Source: an uncultured Eubacterium sp. (GTDB lineage: Bacteria; Bacillota; Clostridia; Lachnospirales; Lachnospiraceae). Taken from it: a stretch of DNA of 64,000 bases. The position numbers and the translations under genes were made by a program. Within the stretch, counting starts at the first letter, position 1, and each line of letters starts with the position of its first letter. The notes under the pieces were generated by a model. The model was not told where the DNA came from and ran no database searches. It worked only from the letters and a program-made list of their open reading frames with translations. Location of the stretch: positions 1 to 64,000 of the forward strand of contig CAJUAU010000016.1 in NCBI GenBank assembly GCA_910584645.1, written 5' to 3'. Below are positions 42,167-50,547 of the stretch, piece after piece.

Positions 42167-44086
42167 TTAAGTCAACTTATGAAACATATGCCTAACCTTA
42201 TCTATACGGCTATTCGGGCGACGGGGCTGACAAACAGGTTTGCCAGTGGCTACTTGGTATCCCTTTAACTCCGTTAAACAAACTCCCTGTCCATTTGTAA
42301 AAAGGGCTAAATCGTTCCTATATTCCTGGACGCACCTGGCGGGAATCTCCCCTTTAAGAATGACCTCGTTATTTTTTAATTGAGTGCTTACAATATCTGC
42401 ACAATACTTGGGAGCATCATGATACGCCCGTGAGAGATATTCCTGCGGTGCATAAATCTCAAAATTGAGATATGGCTCTAACAATTCTGTCCCCGCTCTT
42501 TTCAAAGCCTGCTCCAATACAACAGGAGAAAGCTGCCGAAAGTCTGCGGGGGTACTTACAGGACTATAATACAATCCGTATTTAAAACAGATTTTACAGT
42601 CTGTCACTTCCCATCCATATACCCCCTGCTTGCAGCCATAACGGACTCCTTCCATAACCGCATTTTGGAATGATTGGTTTAAATATCCAAGCGAAACCCG
42701 ACTTTCATACTGCACCCCACTCCCAAGAGGGAGCGGCTCTACAGACAATCCAATAGAAGCCCAGAAAGGATTCGGTGGAACTTCAATATGGATGGTGTAT
42801 TCTGCTTTCCCTAACGGTCTTTCCATGTATATAACAGTAGGCTCTTTTATTTCTGCCTCCACATGATACTTTTCCTCAAGAATGGCACAAATAACTTCCA
42901 TCTGCACCTTTCCTAAAAATGAAAGTACAATCTCATGCGTTGTAGTATCCACATAATATTTTAAAAGAGGGTCGCCATCCGAAATTTCTGTAAGTGCTTC
43001 AAGCAACATTTCCCGCTGTTCAGATTTCTTTACTTCAATTGTTGTTTGGAGCATAGGAAGCGGATTTTCAATATATTTCCTTTGCGGCAACAGCGATTTG
43101 TTCCCCAAAATACTGTTTAACTGTAAAATATCATTTGGTAAAATGACAATTTCCCCAGAGCAAGCCGTATCTGCCGAACATAATTCACCGTTTGTCGGAA
43201 CGCACATCTCCGTGATTTTTATCTTTTCTTTTTCTGATATTTTGACAATATCCCTTGAATGCAATACGCCGCTATACAGACGTACATAAGCGAAACGCCG
43301 TCTTTTTTCTGAATATTCAATCTTAAAAACCTGTCCGCATAGTTCAGACTGACCTCTGGGTGTTGATGAATAAAATCTGCCTGCAATCACTTCTATAAGC
43401 TGCCGAATCCCTATATTGCTTTTTGCACTTCCGTGATATATAGGAAATAACGTGCCATTTTGAAACCTCCTGCATTCTTCCTGTTCCAATTCTGACATTT
43501 TAAGCGGTTCCCCAGATATATATTTTTCCAATAATTCATCATTCCCTGTGATTATCGAATCCCAACATTCCAAATTGTCATCATCTATTATATTTACATT
43601 GGGATGCTGCTCAACCTTTTGTTTGACTATCATTTCCGCAGAAAGTTTCTCTTTTATCTCCTGATAAATCATTGGCAAATCAATTCCATCTTGGTCAATC
43701 TTATTGATAAAAAAAATTGTGGGTATCTTCATTGTCTGTAACGCATGAAACAATACACGGGTCTGTGCTTGTACGCCATCTTTTGCAGAAATTAATAGTA
43801 CCGCTCCGTCTAAAACTGATAAAGAACGGTATACTTCTGCCAAAAAATCCATATGACCAGGCGTATCAATAATATTGACTTTGACATCTTTCCATTGAAA
43901 AGACGTCACTGCTGTCTGAATCGTAATTCCTCTTTGACGTTCTAAATTCATTGTGTCTGTTCTTGTCGTGCCTTTATCCACACTCCCTAATTCTGCAATC
44001 GCACCACTGGTATATAATAAACTTTCTGTTAATGTTGTCTTTCCCGCGTCAACGTGAGCCAGAATGCCTAAGTTAATTATTTTCAT
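42167..44086 (-). CDS. tet(O)-like: Tetracycline resistance ribosomal protection protein, Tet(O)/Tet(M) class
   Basis: 639 residues, exact family length. EF-G-like GTPase that removes tetracycline from the ribosome: G1 AHVDAGKTT (10-18), switch RGITIQTAV, G3 DTPGHMDF, G4 NKID, then domains II-V and the C-terminal QPRRPNSRIDKVRHMF. From memory it is closest to Tet(O)/Tet(32) but differs at many positions through residues ~150-260 (for example EQHPNVNIIDDDNLECWDS), so it may be a distinct allele or mosaic. GGAGG precedes the ATG, behind a classical leader attenuator. Confidence 0.95.
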   Translation of the reverse strand: MKIINLGILAHVDAGKTTLTESLLYTSGAIAELGSVDKGTTRTDTMNLERQRGITIQTAVTSFQWKDVKVNIIDTPGHMDFLAEVYRSLSVLDGAVLLISAKDGVQAQTRVLFHALQTMKIPTIFFINKIDQDGIDLPMIYQEIKEKLSAEMIVKQKVEQHPNVNIIDDDNLECWDSIITGNDELLEKYISGEPLKMSELEQEECRRFQNGTLFPIYHGSAKSNIGIRQLIEVIAGRFYSSTPRGQSELCGQVFKIEYSEKRRRFAYVRLYSGVLHSRDIVKISEKEKIKITEMCVPTNGELCSADTACSGEIVILPNDILQLNSILGNKSLLPQRKYIENPLPMLQTTIEVKKSEQREMLLEALTEISDGDPLLKYYVDTTTHEIVLSFLGKVQMEVICAILEEKYHVEAEIKEPTVIYMERPLGKAEYTIHIEVPPNPFWASIGLSVEPLPLGSGVQYESRVSLGYLNQSFQNAVMEGVRYGCKQGVYGWEVTDCKICFKYGLYYSPVSTPADFRQLSPVVLEQALKRAGTELLEPYLNFEIYAPQEYLSRAYHDAPKYCADIVSTQLKNNEVILKGEIPARCVQEYRNDLALFTNGQGVCLTELKGYQVATGKPVCQPRRPNSRIDKVRHMFHKLT

Positions 44087-44123
44087 GTAATTTTCCTCCT
44101 ATCAGAACCCAAAAAAGGGCGTA

Positions 44124-44158
44124 AAAATACCCAATGATAAATACTCCTATCACTGGGT
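44124..44158 (-). terminator. Attenuator hairpin of the tet gene
   Basis: Minus strand ACCCAGTGATA/TATCATTGGGT followed by TTTTT, as in the Tn916 tet(M) leader. Confidence 0.85.
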
Positions 44159-44221
44159 AAATAACTTCAATAAGCCAAAAACACCTGTGTGTCTTCGGAT
44201 GTATAAAATTACATGATAAAA

Positions 44222-44324
44222 GTATTCTTAAACTGGGTACAAAAAACCAAGCCCCCTTTAAAAGAAAAAGGGACTACAAACTCTTTGTTCCCACTATCAA
44301 ATTGACAGTTTATTTAAGAATACC
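44222..44324 (-). promoter_or_regulatory. Leader pairing elements of the tet gene
   Basis: GTATTCTTAAACTG (44222-44235, plus strand) and CAGTTTATTTAAGAATACC (44306-44324) are largely complementary. Pairing in the leader RNA would be changed by a ribosome on the leader peptide. Confidence 0.7.
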
Positions 44325-44333
44325 TTGCCGCAT
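44310..44333 (-). CDS. Tet leader peptide MRQGILK
   Basis: Seven codons with AAGGAG upstream, the same short leader that I recall before tet(M) in Tn916. Its translation senses slowed ribosomes and permits read-through of the downstream terminator when tetracycline is present. Confidence 0.8.
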   Translation of the reverse strand: MRQGILK

Positions 44334-44365
44334 ATTTATTAACTCCTTGTATAATACTGAATCTA

Positions 44366-44394
44366 ATTATATTCCTTAACCCTTTATTTGTCAA
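44366..44394 (-). promoter_or_regulatory. Promoter of the tet operon
   Basis: Minus strand TTGACA, 17 bases, TATAAT: full consensus, just upstream of the leader peptide. Confidence 0.92.
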
Positions 44395-44451
44395 GCTGAC
44401 AAACTAAAGCAGAAAAAGCGGCAGGATTTCCCCCTGCCACTAATCATCTGT

Positions 44452-44826
44452 TTATGCAAAAATAATTTCCTTTTCCACAATCTCCCTCGCACAAGCCCTT
44501 ATGTTATTGAGGCATCCTGTCCATTCTAAGGCGTTTTCTGCCTTTAGCTGTTCCGTTATGCCCTGTGCCTGTTTCATGCCCTCTATGAGCCTTTCAAAGC
44601 GTTCCTGCGCCTGCCTGTCAATGTCGGCAAGATAAGCGTTGAGCCTGCCGCTTGTGAGAAGATTGGTGTATGTAACCTTACGGTACTGCTTCAGATAATC
44701 CAGATGTCGTTGTCCCCATGTGCCTATCGGTTGTTCTTCTTCGGCGGGTAAAGCTATACATGGAATTAAATAATCTCCCCGCCTTTCATATTTGCCGCCC
44801 AGTTCCTCAAAAATCGTCTTTGTCAT
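44452..44826 (-). CDS. tnpV: TnpV family protein
   Basis: 124 residues with the TnpV opening MTKTIFEELGGKYERRGDYLIPCI and IGTWGQRHLDYLKQY, then a helical C-terminus. TnpV is carried by Tn4451 and relatives; its function is not established. It is the outermost gene at the right end, its start ~30 bases inside the terminal repeat. It reads toward the tet promoter region. Confidence 0.88.
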   Translation of the reverse strand: MTKTIFEELGGKYERRGDYLIPCIALPAEEEQPIGTWGQRHLDYLKQYRKVTYTNLLTSGRLNAYLADIDRQAQERFERLIEGMKQAQGITEQLKAENALEWTGCLNNIRACAREIVEKEIIFA

Positions 44827-44855
44827 AGTCTGTTACCTCCACATTCTTATTTATT

Positions 44856-44871
44856 TTGAATGTCCGCAAAA
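44856..44871 (-). repeat. Right terminal inverted repeat of the element
   Basis: Reverse complement reads TTTTGCGGACATTCAA, matching the left end with one base missing. Confidence 0.75.
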
Positions 44872-45314
44872 TCCGTCCTACATCTGTTGAACAACAGGAG
44901 GCAGAAGTATTTATTGCGGATGTTGCAGAAAAGTGGCTTAATTGTAAACTAGAGCGAGGAGCAAAGGTAGTTCTTGACGAAGGAGTACATATTGAGCCTG
45001 ATTTATATTCAGAAGATGAAAGAATTATATGCGAGATATTCGCTCATATAGGAGCTTTGAAAGTAGGGCAGAAGCATAAAATATCGCAGGATATTTTGAA
45101 AATGTTATTGTTAGAGAAAAGCACAGGTTTTCAATACAGAAAAATTATTGTTGTAGCTGATGATAATGTTGAAAAATATCTGCATGGAAAATCATTTATT
45201 GCCGAAAGCATCCGGCAGTTTGGAATAGAAGTAAAGAAGATTAATCTTTCTGACGAAGTTCGTACGAGTGTATCAAATGCACAAGCCAGACAGATTATGA
45301 TAAATTCGGATTAA
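44856..45314 (+). pseudogene. 3' part of the split gene: small PD-(D/E)XK-like protein
   Basis: The frame now begins at a TTG inside the element's terminal repeat and gives 152 residues, but there is no ribosome site there. The native part starts at codon RPTSVEQQEA (44874). The domain shows VVLDEGVHIEPDLYSEDERIICEIFAHIGALKVGQKHK split over ~45-80: an Asp in EPD and Glu in CEIF with a following Lys, which resembles a restriction-endonuclease-like core, although the motif is not certain. A Rossmann-like second half (KIIVVADD) follows. The DUF262 gene starts 19 bases on, so both formed an operon. Weak expression from the TTG cannot be ruled out. Confidence 0.7.
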
Positions 45315-45333
45315 TGTATAGGAGGAAAAAGGT

Positions 45334-47091
45334 ATGGCATACCAGACAGCACTAACTATAGAAAGTGTTTTAAAAGACATTGATGGAAAGAAATATTTGC
45401 TACCATCGATTCAGAGAGAATTTGTATGGAGTACAAAGCAAATAGAGAAACTTTTTGACAGCCTTATGATGGACTATCCTATTAATGCATTTCTTTTTTG
45501 GAAAGTACCAAAGGAGAAAGCAAAGGAATTTAGCTTTTATGAATTTTTGAGGGATTATCATCAGAGAACAGGGAGACACAATCCAAAGGCAAATATAAGT
45601 GGTTCGGATGATATTATTGCTATTCTGGACGGACAGCAAAGGATGACTTCCCTTTATATTGGTTTGAAAGGGTCATATACATATAAGATTTCACATAAGA
45701 GATGGGATAACCCACAGGCTTATCCTGCGAGAAAACTGTATCTTAATGTGCTTGCAGAATCTGAAGACTCAGATTTGACATATGATTTTAGATTTTTGAC
45801 AGCTTCAGAAGTTAAGAGCATGAATGAACAGAAAGACCCAACAGGAAATCCAGTTTACTTTTGGTATTTAGTTGGGGATATTCTTGATGTAAAAGAGGAA
45901 TTTGAAATCAATAACATTCTGTTTGATAATAATCTGAATATGTTGCCACAGGCCAAATTTGCTAATAAGGCATTATTCAAATTGTTTACAGTTATAAGAA
46001 GAAACCAAACAATAAGTTACTATCTAGAAGAAAGCACAGAACTTGATAAGGTGTTAAATATTTTTATTCGAGTAAATAGTGGTGGTACTACATTAAGTTA
46101 TTCAGACTTGTTACTTTCGTTTGCAACTGCTCAATGGAAAGAAAAGGATGCCCGTGAAGAATTGAATAAATTCATGGATGAAGTCAATTTGATCGGACGT
46201 GGATTTAATGTAGGAAAAGATATCATTCTGAAGTCTTGTCTGGTTTTAAGTGGATTTTCAGATATTTCATTTAAGGTAGATAATTTCAATCGCTCTAATA
46301 TGCTGGTCATAGAGCGGAATTGGGATGAACTTACAAATGCCTTCAGAATGGCGGTAGAACTGATATCTTCATTTGGATACAGTAGAGAAAATATTACATC
46401 AAACAACTTGATCATTCCCATTGCCTACTATATTAAATCAACTGACAGCCCGGCAAACTTTGTGACATCTAGTGTCTATGCGGAGGATAGAAGACTTATC
46501 AAGAAATGGTTTATTGCTTCATTACTTAATAGAGTATTTAGTTTTATGCCTGACGGCTTATTAAAACCTGTAAGAACTATTATTGACAATAATCCGGGCA
46601 AGTTCCCATACGAGAAAATTGCTGATTATTTCCGTGGAACTAACAGAGATATTCTGTTTACTGATGATAGTATTGATAACTTGTTATGGACAAAGTATGG
46701 TACAGGAGATTTACTGATCGTGTTATCTGTTTTGTATCCTTGGGCAGATTTAAAGAACAACTTCCATATCGACCATATCTATCCAAAGAGTAAGTTTACT
46801 ACCAAGAAACTTGCGAAGAGAGGAATTCCAGAAGATAAAATTTCTAATTATATCGATAATGTTAATTATCTTGGAAATCTTCAGTTATTAGAAGCAACTC
46901 CTAATGAAGAGAAGAGTAACAAGGACTTTGACGAATGGTTAAAAGAGGCATTCCCAAATCCGGATCAGCTTAAGGCGTATAAAGAGAAACATTTTATCCC
47001 TGATGTTGATTTAGCGTTTTGTAATTTCGAGGAATTCCTGGGTGCGAGAGAAGAACTGATCGTATCTGCCCTAAAAAAAGAATTGATGTGA
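45334..47091 (+). CDS. DUF262/DUF1524 (GmrSD-like) HNH protein
   Basis: 585 residues; GGAGG before the ATG. N-terminal DUF262 with LLPSIQREFVWSTKQIEKLFDSL and the ParB-like ILDGQQRMTSL (DGQQR at 99-103), a long helical middle, and the DUF1524 HNH end with HIDHIYPKSKF (His478, Asp480, His481) and NYLGNLQLL. GmrS and GmrD restrict phage DNA with glucosylated cytosine, using the DUF262 part for NTP hydrolysis and the HNH part for cutting; related single-chain proteins serve in other defence systems. Defence is inferred from this and from its place on an accessory island. Its operon promoter is cut off by the element. Confidence 0.85.
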   Translation: MAYQTALTIESVLKDIDGKKYLLPSIQREFVWSTKQIEKLFDSLMMDYPINAFLFWKVPKEKAKEFSFYEFLRDYHQRTGRHNPKANISGSDDIIAILDGQQRMTSLYIGLKGSYTYKISHKRWDNPQAYPARKLYLNVLAESEDSDLTYDFRFLTASEVKSMNEQKDPTGNPVYFWYLVGDILDVKEEFEINNILFDNNLNMLPQAKFANKALFKLFTVIRRNQTISYYLEESTELDKVLNIFIRVNSGGTTLSYSDLLLSFATAQWKEKDAREELNKFMDEVNLIGRGFNVGKDIILKSCLVLSGFSDISFKVDNFNRSNMLVIERNWDELTNAFRMAVELISSFGYSRENITSNNLIIPIAYYIKSTDSPANFVTSSVYAEDRRLIKKWFIASLLNRVFSFMPDGLLKPVRTIIDNNPGKFPYEKIADYFRGTNRDILFTDDSIDNLLWTKYGTGDLLIVLSVLYPWADLKNNFHIDHIYPKSKFTTKKLAKRGIPEDKISNYIDNVNYLGNLQLLEATPNEEKSNKDFDEWLKEAFPNPDQLKAYKEKHFIPDVDLAFCNFEEFLGAREELIVSALKKELM

Positions 47092-47105
47092 AAACGGCGC
47101 CTTTG

Positions 47106-47363
47106 CTATAAGAATCGATAAATAATACCGGCGATCACGATGCCGATGATGCTGGCGATGGTAAATTTGATCTTGAGGCCGAAAGTGAGGATAAGAACCC
47201 CGAGATTTAGTGTGATGGGATTATCCAATCCGAAAGTTTTCCCAAAGGAAAGCCAGGAGAGTCCGGAGATTCCCTCCGTCATCTGGGCGATAAAACTTCC
47301 CAGTACGATACCCGCCAGCAGCAGTAAAAACAGCGCCCATGTATTTTTCCCAGTTCTTGCCAT
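47106..47363 (-). CDS. DUF4321 small membrane protein
   Basis: 85 residues from the ATG at 47363 with AAGGAG upstream; the longer frame to 47531 has no family support. Two or three hydrophobic segments (TWALFLLLLAGIVLGSFIAQ, NLGVLILTFGLKI, IASIIGIVIAGIIY). DUF4321 proteins are short membrane proteins found across Clostridia, function unknown. It is the first core gene beyond the accessory island and ends 14 bases from the DUF262 stop, convergent, with no evident terminator between. Confidence 0.82.
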   Translation of the reverse strand: MARTGKNTWALFLLLLAGIVLGSFIAQMTEGISGLSWLSFGKTFGLDNPITLNLGVLILTFGLKIKFTIASIIGIVIAGIIYRFL

Positions 47364-47722
47364 ATGTAATACTCCTTCTGAATATGATAAAATAAGTCTT
47401 GGCAGACTTAAAATAAACTCTGGCGAGTTTATTAGCAAGTTGCTTGCGCAACTTGAGATGTGCAGAAAGCATGCACAAAAATTATGATAAAATATATTGA
47501 ATCTGTTATTCTGGCTGGACGGCATGCACACTCGAAAAAATATCCTTCGTATAACTATCAGAAACTTAATTTACGTTGTACTGGAATCCGTGCCGTCCAT
47601 TTATCCTAAAAATAAGTGTACAACATCATGAAAAAATAATCAATAAGAAAAAAAGGAAATTCCTCTTTCGCGTTGAAATAATAAAGTGTAGGCGTTTTTC
47701 TGAGAAGAAGAGGGGTACATAG
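47364..47722. other. Intergenic region with several small palindromes
   Basis: Holds ATAAACTC/GAGTTTAT near 47416, CAAGTTGC/GCAACTTG near 47435, and an 8-base inverted pair GGACGGCA (47517) / TGCCGTCC (47591). No gene. The dgt promoter should be in its last 150 bases, but no consensus stands out. Confidence 0.5.
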
Positions 47723-48733
47723 ATGACATTACGGGAAGAGTTTGAGCAGAGGGAACATGATATATTCAGTCCCTTTGCCGCATTCAGTGACCAGTCTCTG
47801 GGAAGAGACCATCCAGAGGAACCCTGTGACCTGCGTCCGGTCTATCAGAGGGACCGGGACCGAATCCTTCACTCCAAGGCATTTCGCAGGCTGAAGGGAA
47901 AAACCCAGGTTTTTCTGGCGCCGGAGGGAGACCATTACCGGACCAGACTGACCCATACGCTGGAGGTGTCGCAGAATGCGAGGACCATAGCCAAGGCGCT
48001 GCGTCTGAATGAGGATCTGGCAGAGGCTGTGGCACTGGGTCATGATCTGGGGCATACGCCTTTTGGACATGCCGGAGAACGGATGCTGGACCGGATCTGT
48101 TCCGATGGTTTTCATCATCAGCTCCAGAGTGTGCGGGTGGTGGAGAGACTGGAGAAAAACGGAAGAGGTCTGAATCTGACGAAAGAAGTCCGGGACGGGA
48201 TACTGAATCATTCTACTTCTGGCAGCCCGTCAACACTGGAGGGAAAGATCGTAAGGCTCTGTGACAAGATCGCCTATGTAAATTCGGATATCGACGATGC
48301 CATCCGGGGAAGGATCATCCGGGAAACAGATCTGCCTGCCGGGTGTGTACAGGTGCTTGGCGCCACGCTCAGAGAGCGGCTGAATACACTGATACATGAT
48401 ATCGTCAGTAACAGCATGGGGAAAGAAGACATCATTATGTCCGATGAAAAATATGAGGCATTGCTCCATCTCCGCCGATATATGTTTGCCAATGTGTACA
48501 TAAATTCTGTGGCGAAGGCAGAAGAGGGAAAAGCAGAACGAATGATAGGACAGCTTTTTGAGTATTATGTAAAACATATGGAGGAATTGCCAGAGGAATA
48601 TACAAGAATGATATGGGAACAGGGGGAGACCGTGGAGCGTGTGGTGTGTGACTATATTGCCGGTATGACAGACCGGTATGCCGTATCCACCTACCAGAGT
48701 CTGATGATACCAAAGACATGGAGGGTCTACTGA
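47723..48733 (+). CDS. dgt: Deoxyguanosinetriphosphate triphosphohydrolase-like HD protein
   Basis: 336 residues. HD superfamily motif H..HD..D: RTRLTHTLEVSQNART, LGHDLGHTPFGHAGE and the late Asp in CDKIAYVNSDIDDA. It hydrolyses dNTP (classically dGTP) to nucleoside plus triphosphate. First gene of dgt-dnaG-rpoD-trmK, a conserved clostridial order in which dgt takes the place of rpsU of the E. coli macromolecular synthesis operon. dnaG starts 19 bases on. Confidence 0.92.
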   Translation: MTLREEFEQREHDIFSPFAAFSDQSLGRDHPEEPCDLRPVYQRDRDRILHSKAFRRLKGKTQVFLAPEGDHYRTRLTHTLEVSQNARTIAKALRLNEDLAEAVALGHDLGHTPFGHAGERMLDRICSDGFHHQLQSVRVVERLEKNGRGLNLTKEVRDGILNHSTSGSPSTLEGKIVRLCDKIAYVNSDIDDAIRGRIIRETDLPAGCVQVLGATLRERLNTLIHDIVSNSMGKEDIIMSDEKYEALLHLRRYMFANVYINSVAKAEEGKAERMIGQLFEYYVKHMEELPEEYTRMIWEQGETVERVVCDYIAGMTDRYAVSTYQSLMIPKTWRVY

Positions 48734-48752
48734 CAGGAGGGCAGGCTGGCAG

Positions 48753-50522
48753 ATGTATTACAGTGAGGAGTTTATCGAGGAAGTCCGTCAGAGAAATGAT
48801 ATCGTGGATGTGATTTCCGGCTATGTCAATTTAAAAAAAAGCGGGAGTAATTTTACAGGATTATGTCCGTTCCACAATGAAAAGACGCCTTCTTTTTCGG
48901 TTTCGGGAGGGAAACAGATGTATTACTGCTTTGGCTGCGGGGCAGGCGGAAATGTCTTTACCTTTCTTATGGAATATGAAAACCTGACATTTCCGGAAGC
49001 ATTGGAACAGCTGGCTGGCCGCGCCGGTATGGCACTGCCGGAAAAAAGCAATTCTGAGGAGGACCGCAGACGGCGGAATACAAAGGAACGGATTCTGGAA
49101 ATTTACAAAATAGCCGCCAATTATTTTTATGCAAAACTCAATTCCGGGCGGGGAGAAGAGGCAAAAAAGTATCTTCTGCAAAGGGAGCTTTCCGAGGAAA
49201 CGATACGCCGTTTTGGCCTGGGATATTCGGACAAGTTCAGCGATGATCTGTACCAATACATGAAAAAGAAAGGTTTTGACGATACTATACTAAACCAGAC
49301 AGGATTGTTTACCTTTCATGAAAAAAAAGGCGTTTATGATAAGTTCTGGAACCGGGTCATGTATCCGATCATGGACCGGTCGGGAAAGGTGATCGCCTTT
49401 GGCGGCAGGGTAATGGGAGATGGAAAGCCGAAATATCTGAACTCACCGGAGACAATGGTCTTTGATAAGAGCCGGAACCTGTACGGACTGAATTTTGTAC
49501 ACGGAAAGCAGGACCAGGGCATGATCATCTGCGAGGGATATATGGATGTGATCGCCCTTCACCAGGCGGGATTTACCAATGCGGTGGCATCTCTTGGCAC
49601 AGCATTTACAAGCCAGCAGAGCAGTCTTTTAAAAAGATATACGGATACTATCTATCTCTGCTATGACAGCGATGGCGCCGGCGTCAAGGCAGCGCTGCGG
49701 GCGATTCCTATGTTGAAAGAGGCGGGATTGACGGTGCGGGTTATTGACATGCAGCCCTATAAGGATCCCGACGAATTTATCAAGGGGTTGTCGGCAGAGG
49801 AGTTCCAGAACCGTATTCAATCCGCCCAGAACAGTTTTTTCTATGAAATAGGTATTCTCCAGAGAGAATACGATATGGGAGATCCCGAAGAAAAGACAAA
49901 ATTTATGAATGAGGCGGCAAAAAAATGCCTGACGTTTGAAAATGAAATAGAGAGAAATAATTATATAGAGGCGTTTTCCAGGGAATATGGGATCCGCAGT
50001 GAAGATTTCAGACAGCTGGTAAAGCATTATGCGGCGGCAGCAGTGGGAATCCAATATGAAAAAATAAAGAGTGAGAGACAGAAAAAGAAGGAAAGCGGGA
50101 AAGAGGATGGCATTGGGCAGATCCAGGCAATCCTGCTGACATGGATCAGTGAAGACCTGTCTTTATACCCCATTGTCAAAGAGACGATCCTGCCGGAAGA
50201 TTTTCTGGATGAACCCTACCGGGAAGTGGCAAAGCTGCTTTATGAACAGGCGGAGACAGGAAGCATGTCGCCGGCAACGATCATCAGCAGGTTTGACAGT
50301 AAGGAGGAACAGTCCGTGGTGGCGGGACTGTTCAACCGCCAGGTAAAGGAAGTCAGAGAACACGTGGAGCGGGAAAAGGCACTGAACGAGGTTGTGAAGA
50401 CACTAAAGAAAGCAAGTCTGGAGAAGCAGAGCAGAGAGATCACAGATTTGTCCCAGCTGCAGGCATTGATCGCAGAGAAAAAGAAACTGGAACATCTGAG
50501 TCTGAGACTGCCGGCACAGTGA
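48753..50522 (+). CDS. dnaG: DNA primase
   Basis: 589 residues. Zinc-binding domain (CPFHNEKTPSF, YYCFGCGAGGNVF) at 38-70, the RNA polymerase core with the Toprim motifs EGYMDVIALHQAG and YDSDGAGVKAA in the middle, and a C-terminal helicase-interaction region. It makes RNA primers at replication forks. It lies between dgt and rpoD; 25 bases separate it from the rpoD start. Confidence 0.96.
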   Translation: MYYSEEFIEEVRQRNDIVDVISGYVNLKKSGSNFTGLCPFHNEKTPSFSVSGGKQMYYCFGCGAGGNVFTFLMEYENLTFPEALEQLAGRAGMALPEKSNSEEDRRRRNTKERILEIYKIAANYFYAKLNSGRGEEAKKYLLQRELSEETIRRFGLGYSDKFSDDLYQYMKKKGFDDTILNQTGLFTFHEKKGVYDKFWNRVMYPIMDRSGKVIAFGGRVMGDGKPKYLNSPETMVFDKSRNLYGLNFVHGKQDQGMIICEGYMDVIALHQAGFTNAVASLGTAFTSQQSSLLKRYTDTIYLCYDSDGAGVKAALRAIPMLKEAGLTVRVIDMQPYKDPDEFIKGLSAEEFQNRIQSAQNSFFYEIGILQREYDMGDPEEKTKFMNEAAKKCLTFENEIERNNYIEAFSREYGIRSEDFRQLVKHYAAAAVGIQYEKIKSERQKKKESGKEDGIGQIQAILLTWISEDLSLYPIVKETILPEDFLDEPYREVAKLLYEQAETGSMSPATIISRFDSKEEQSVVAGLFNRQVKEVREHVEREKALNEVVKTLKKASLEKQSREITDLSQLQALIAEKKKLEHLSLRLPAQ

Positions 50523-50547
50523 TGTCGATAGAATGAAGGAGGAAGAC

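Larger units (their letters stand above)
34622..44877. mobile_element. Tn4451-like mobilizable element carrying a tet(O)-class gene
   Basis: About 10.25 kb, with nearly all genes on the minus strand: TnpX-type large serine recombinase, small protein, YdbC/PC4 protein, ParB, MobV relaxase, oriT region, RepA-like ATPase, two sigma-like proteins, KTR protein, Tet ribosomal protection gene, TnpV. Terminal inverted repeats lie at 34631-34647 and 44856-44871. The flanks show TCGGTC at 34622 and TCCGTC at 44872; Tn4451-family recombinases cross over at GA/TC dinucleotides, which are present at both ends. The ends are placed within about five bases. It has no conjugation apparatus, so transfer would need a helper. 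Confidence 0.85.

Noticed and set aside
34622..44877. Element as Tn916-like ICE
   Set aside because: Only the tet leader resembles Tn916. There is no tyrosine integrase, Xis or conjugation gene; recombinase, MobV and TnpV point to the Tn4451 type.
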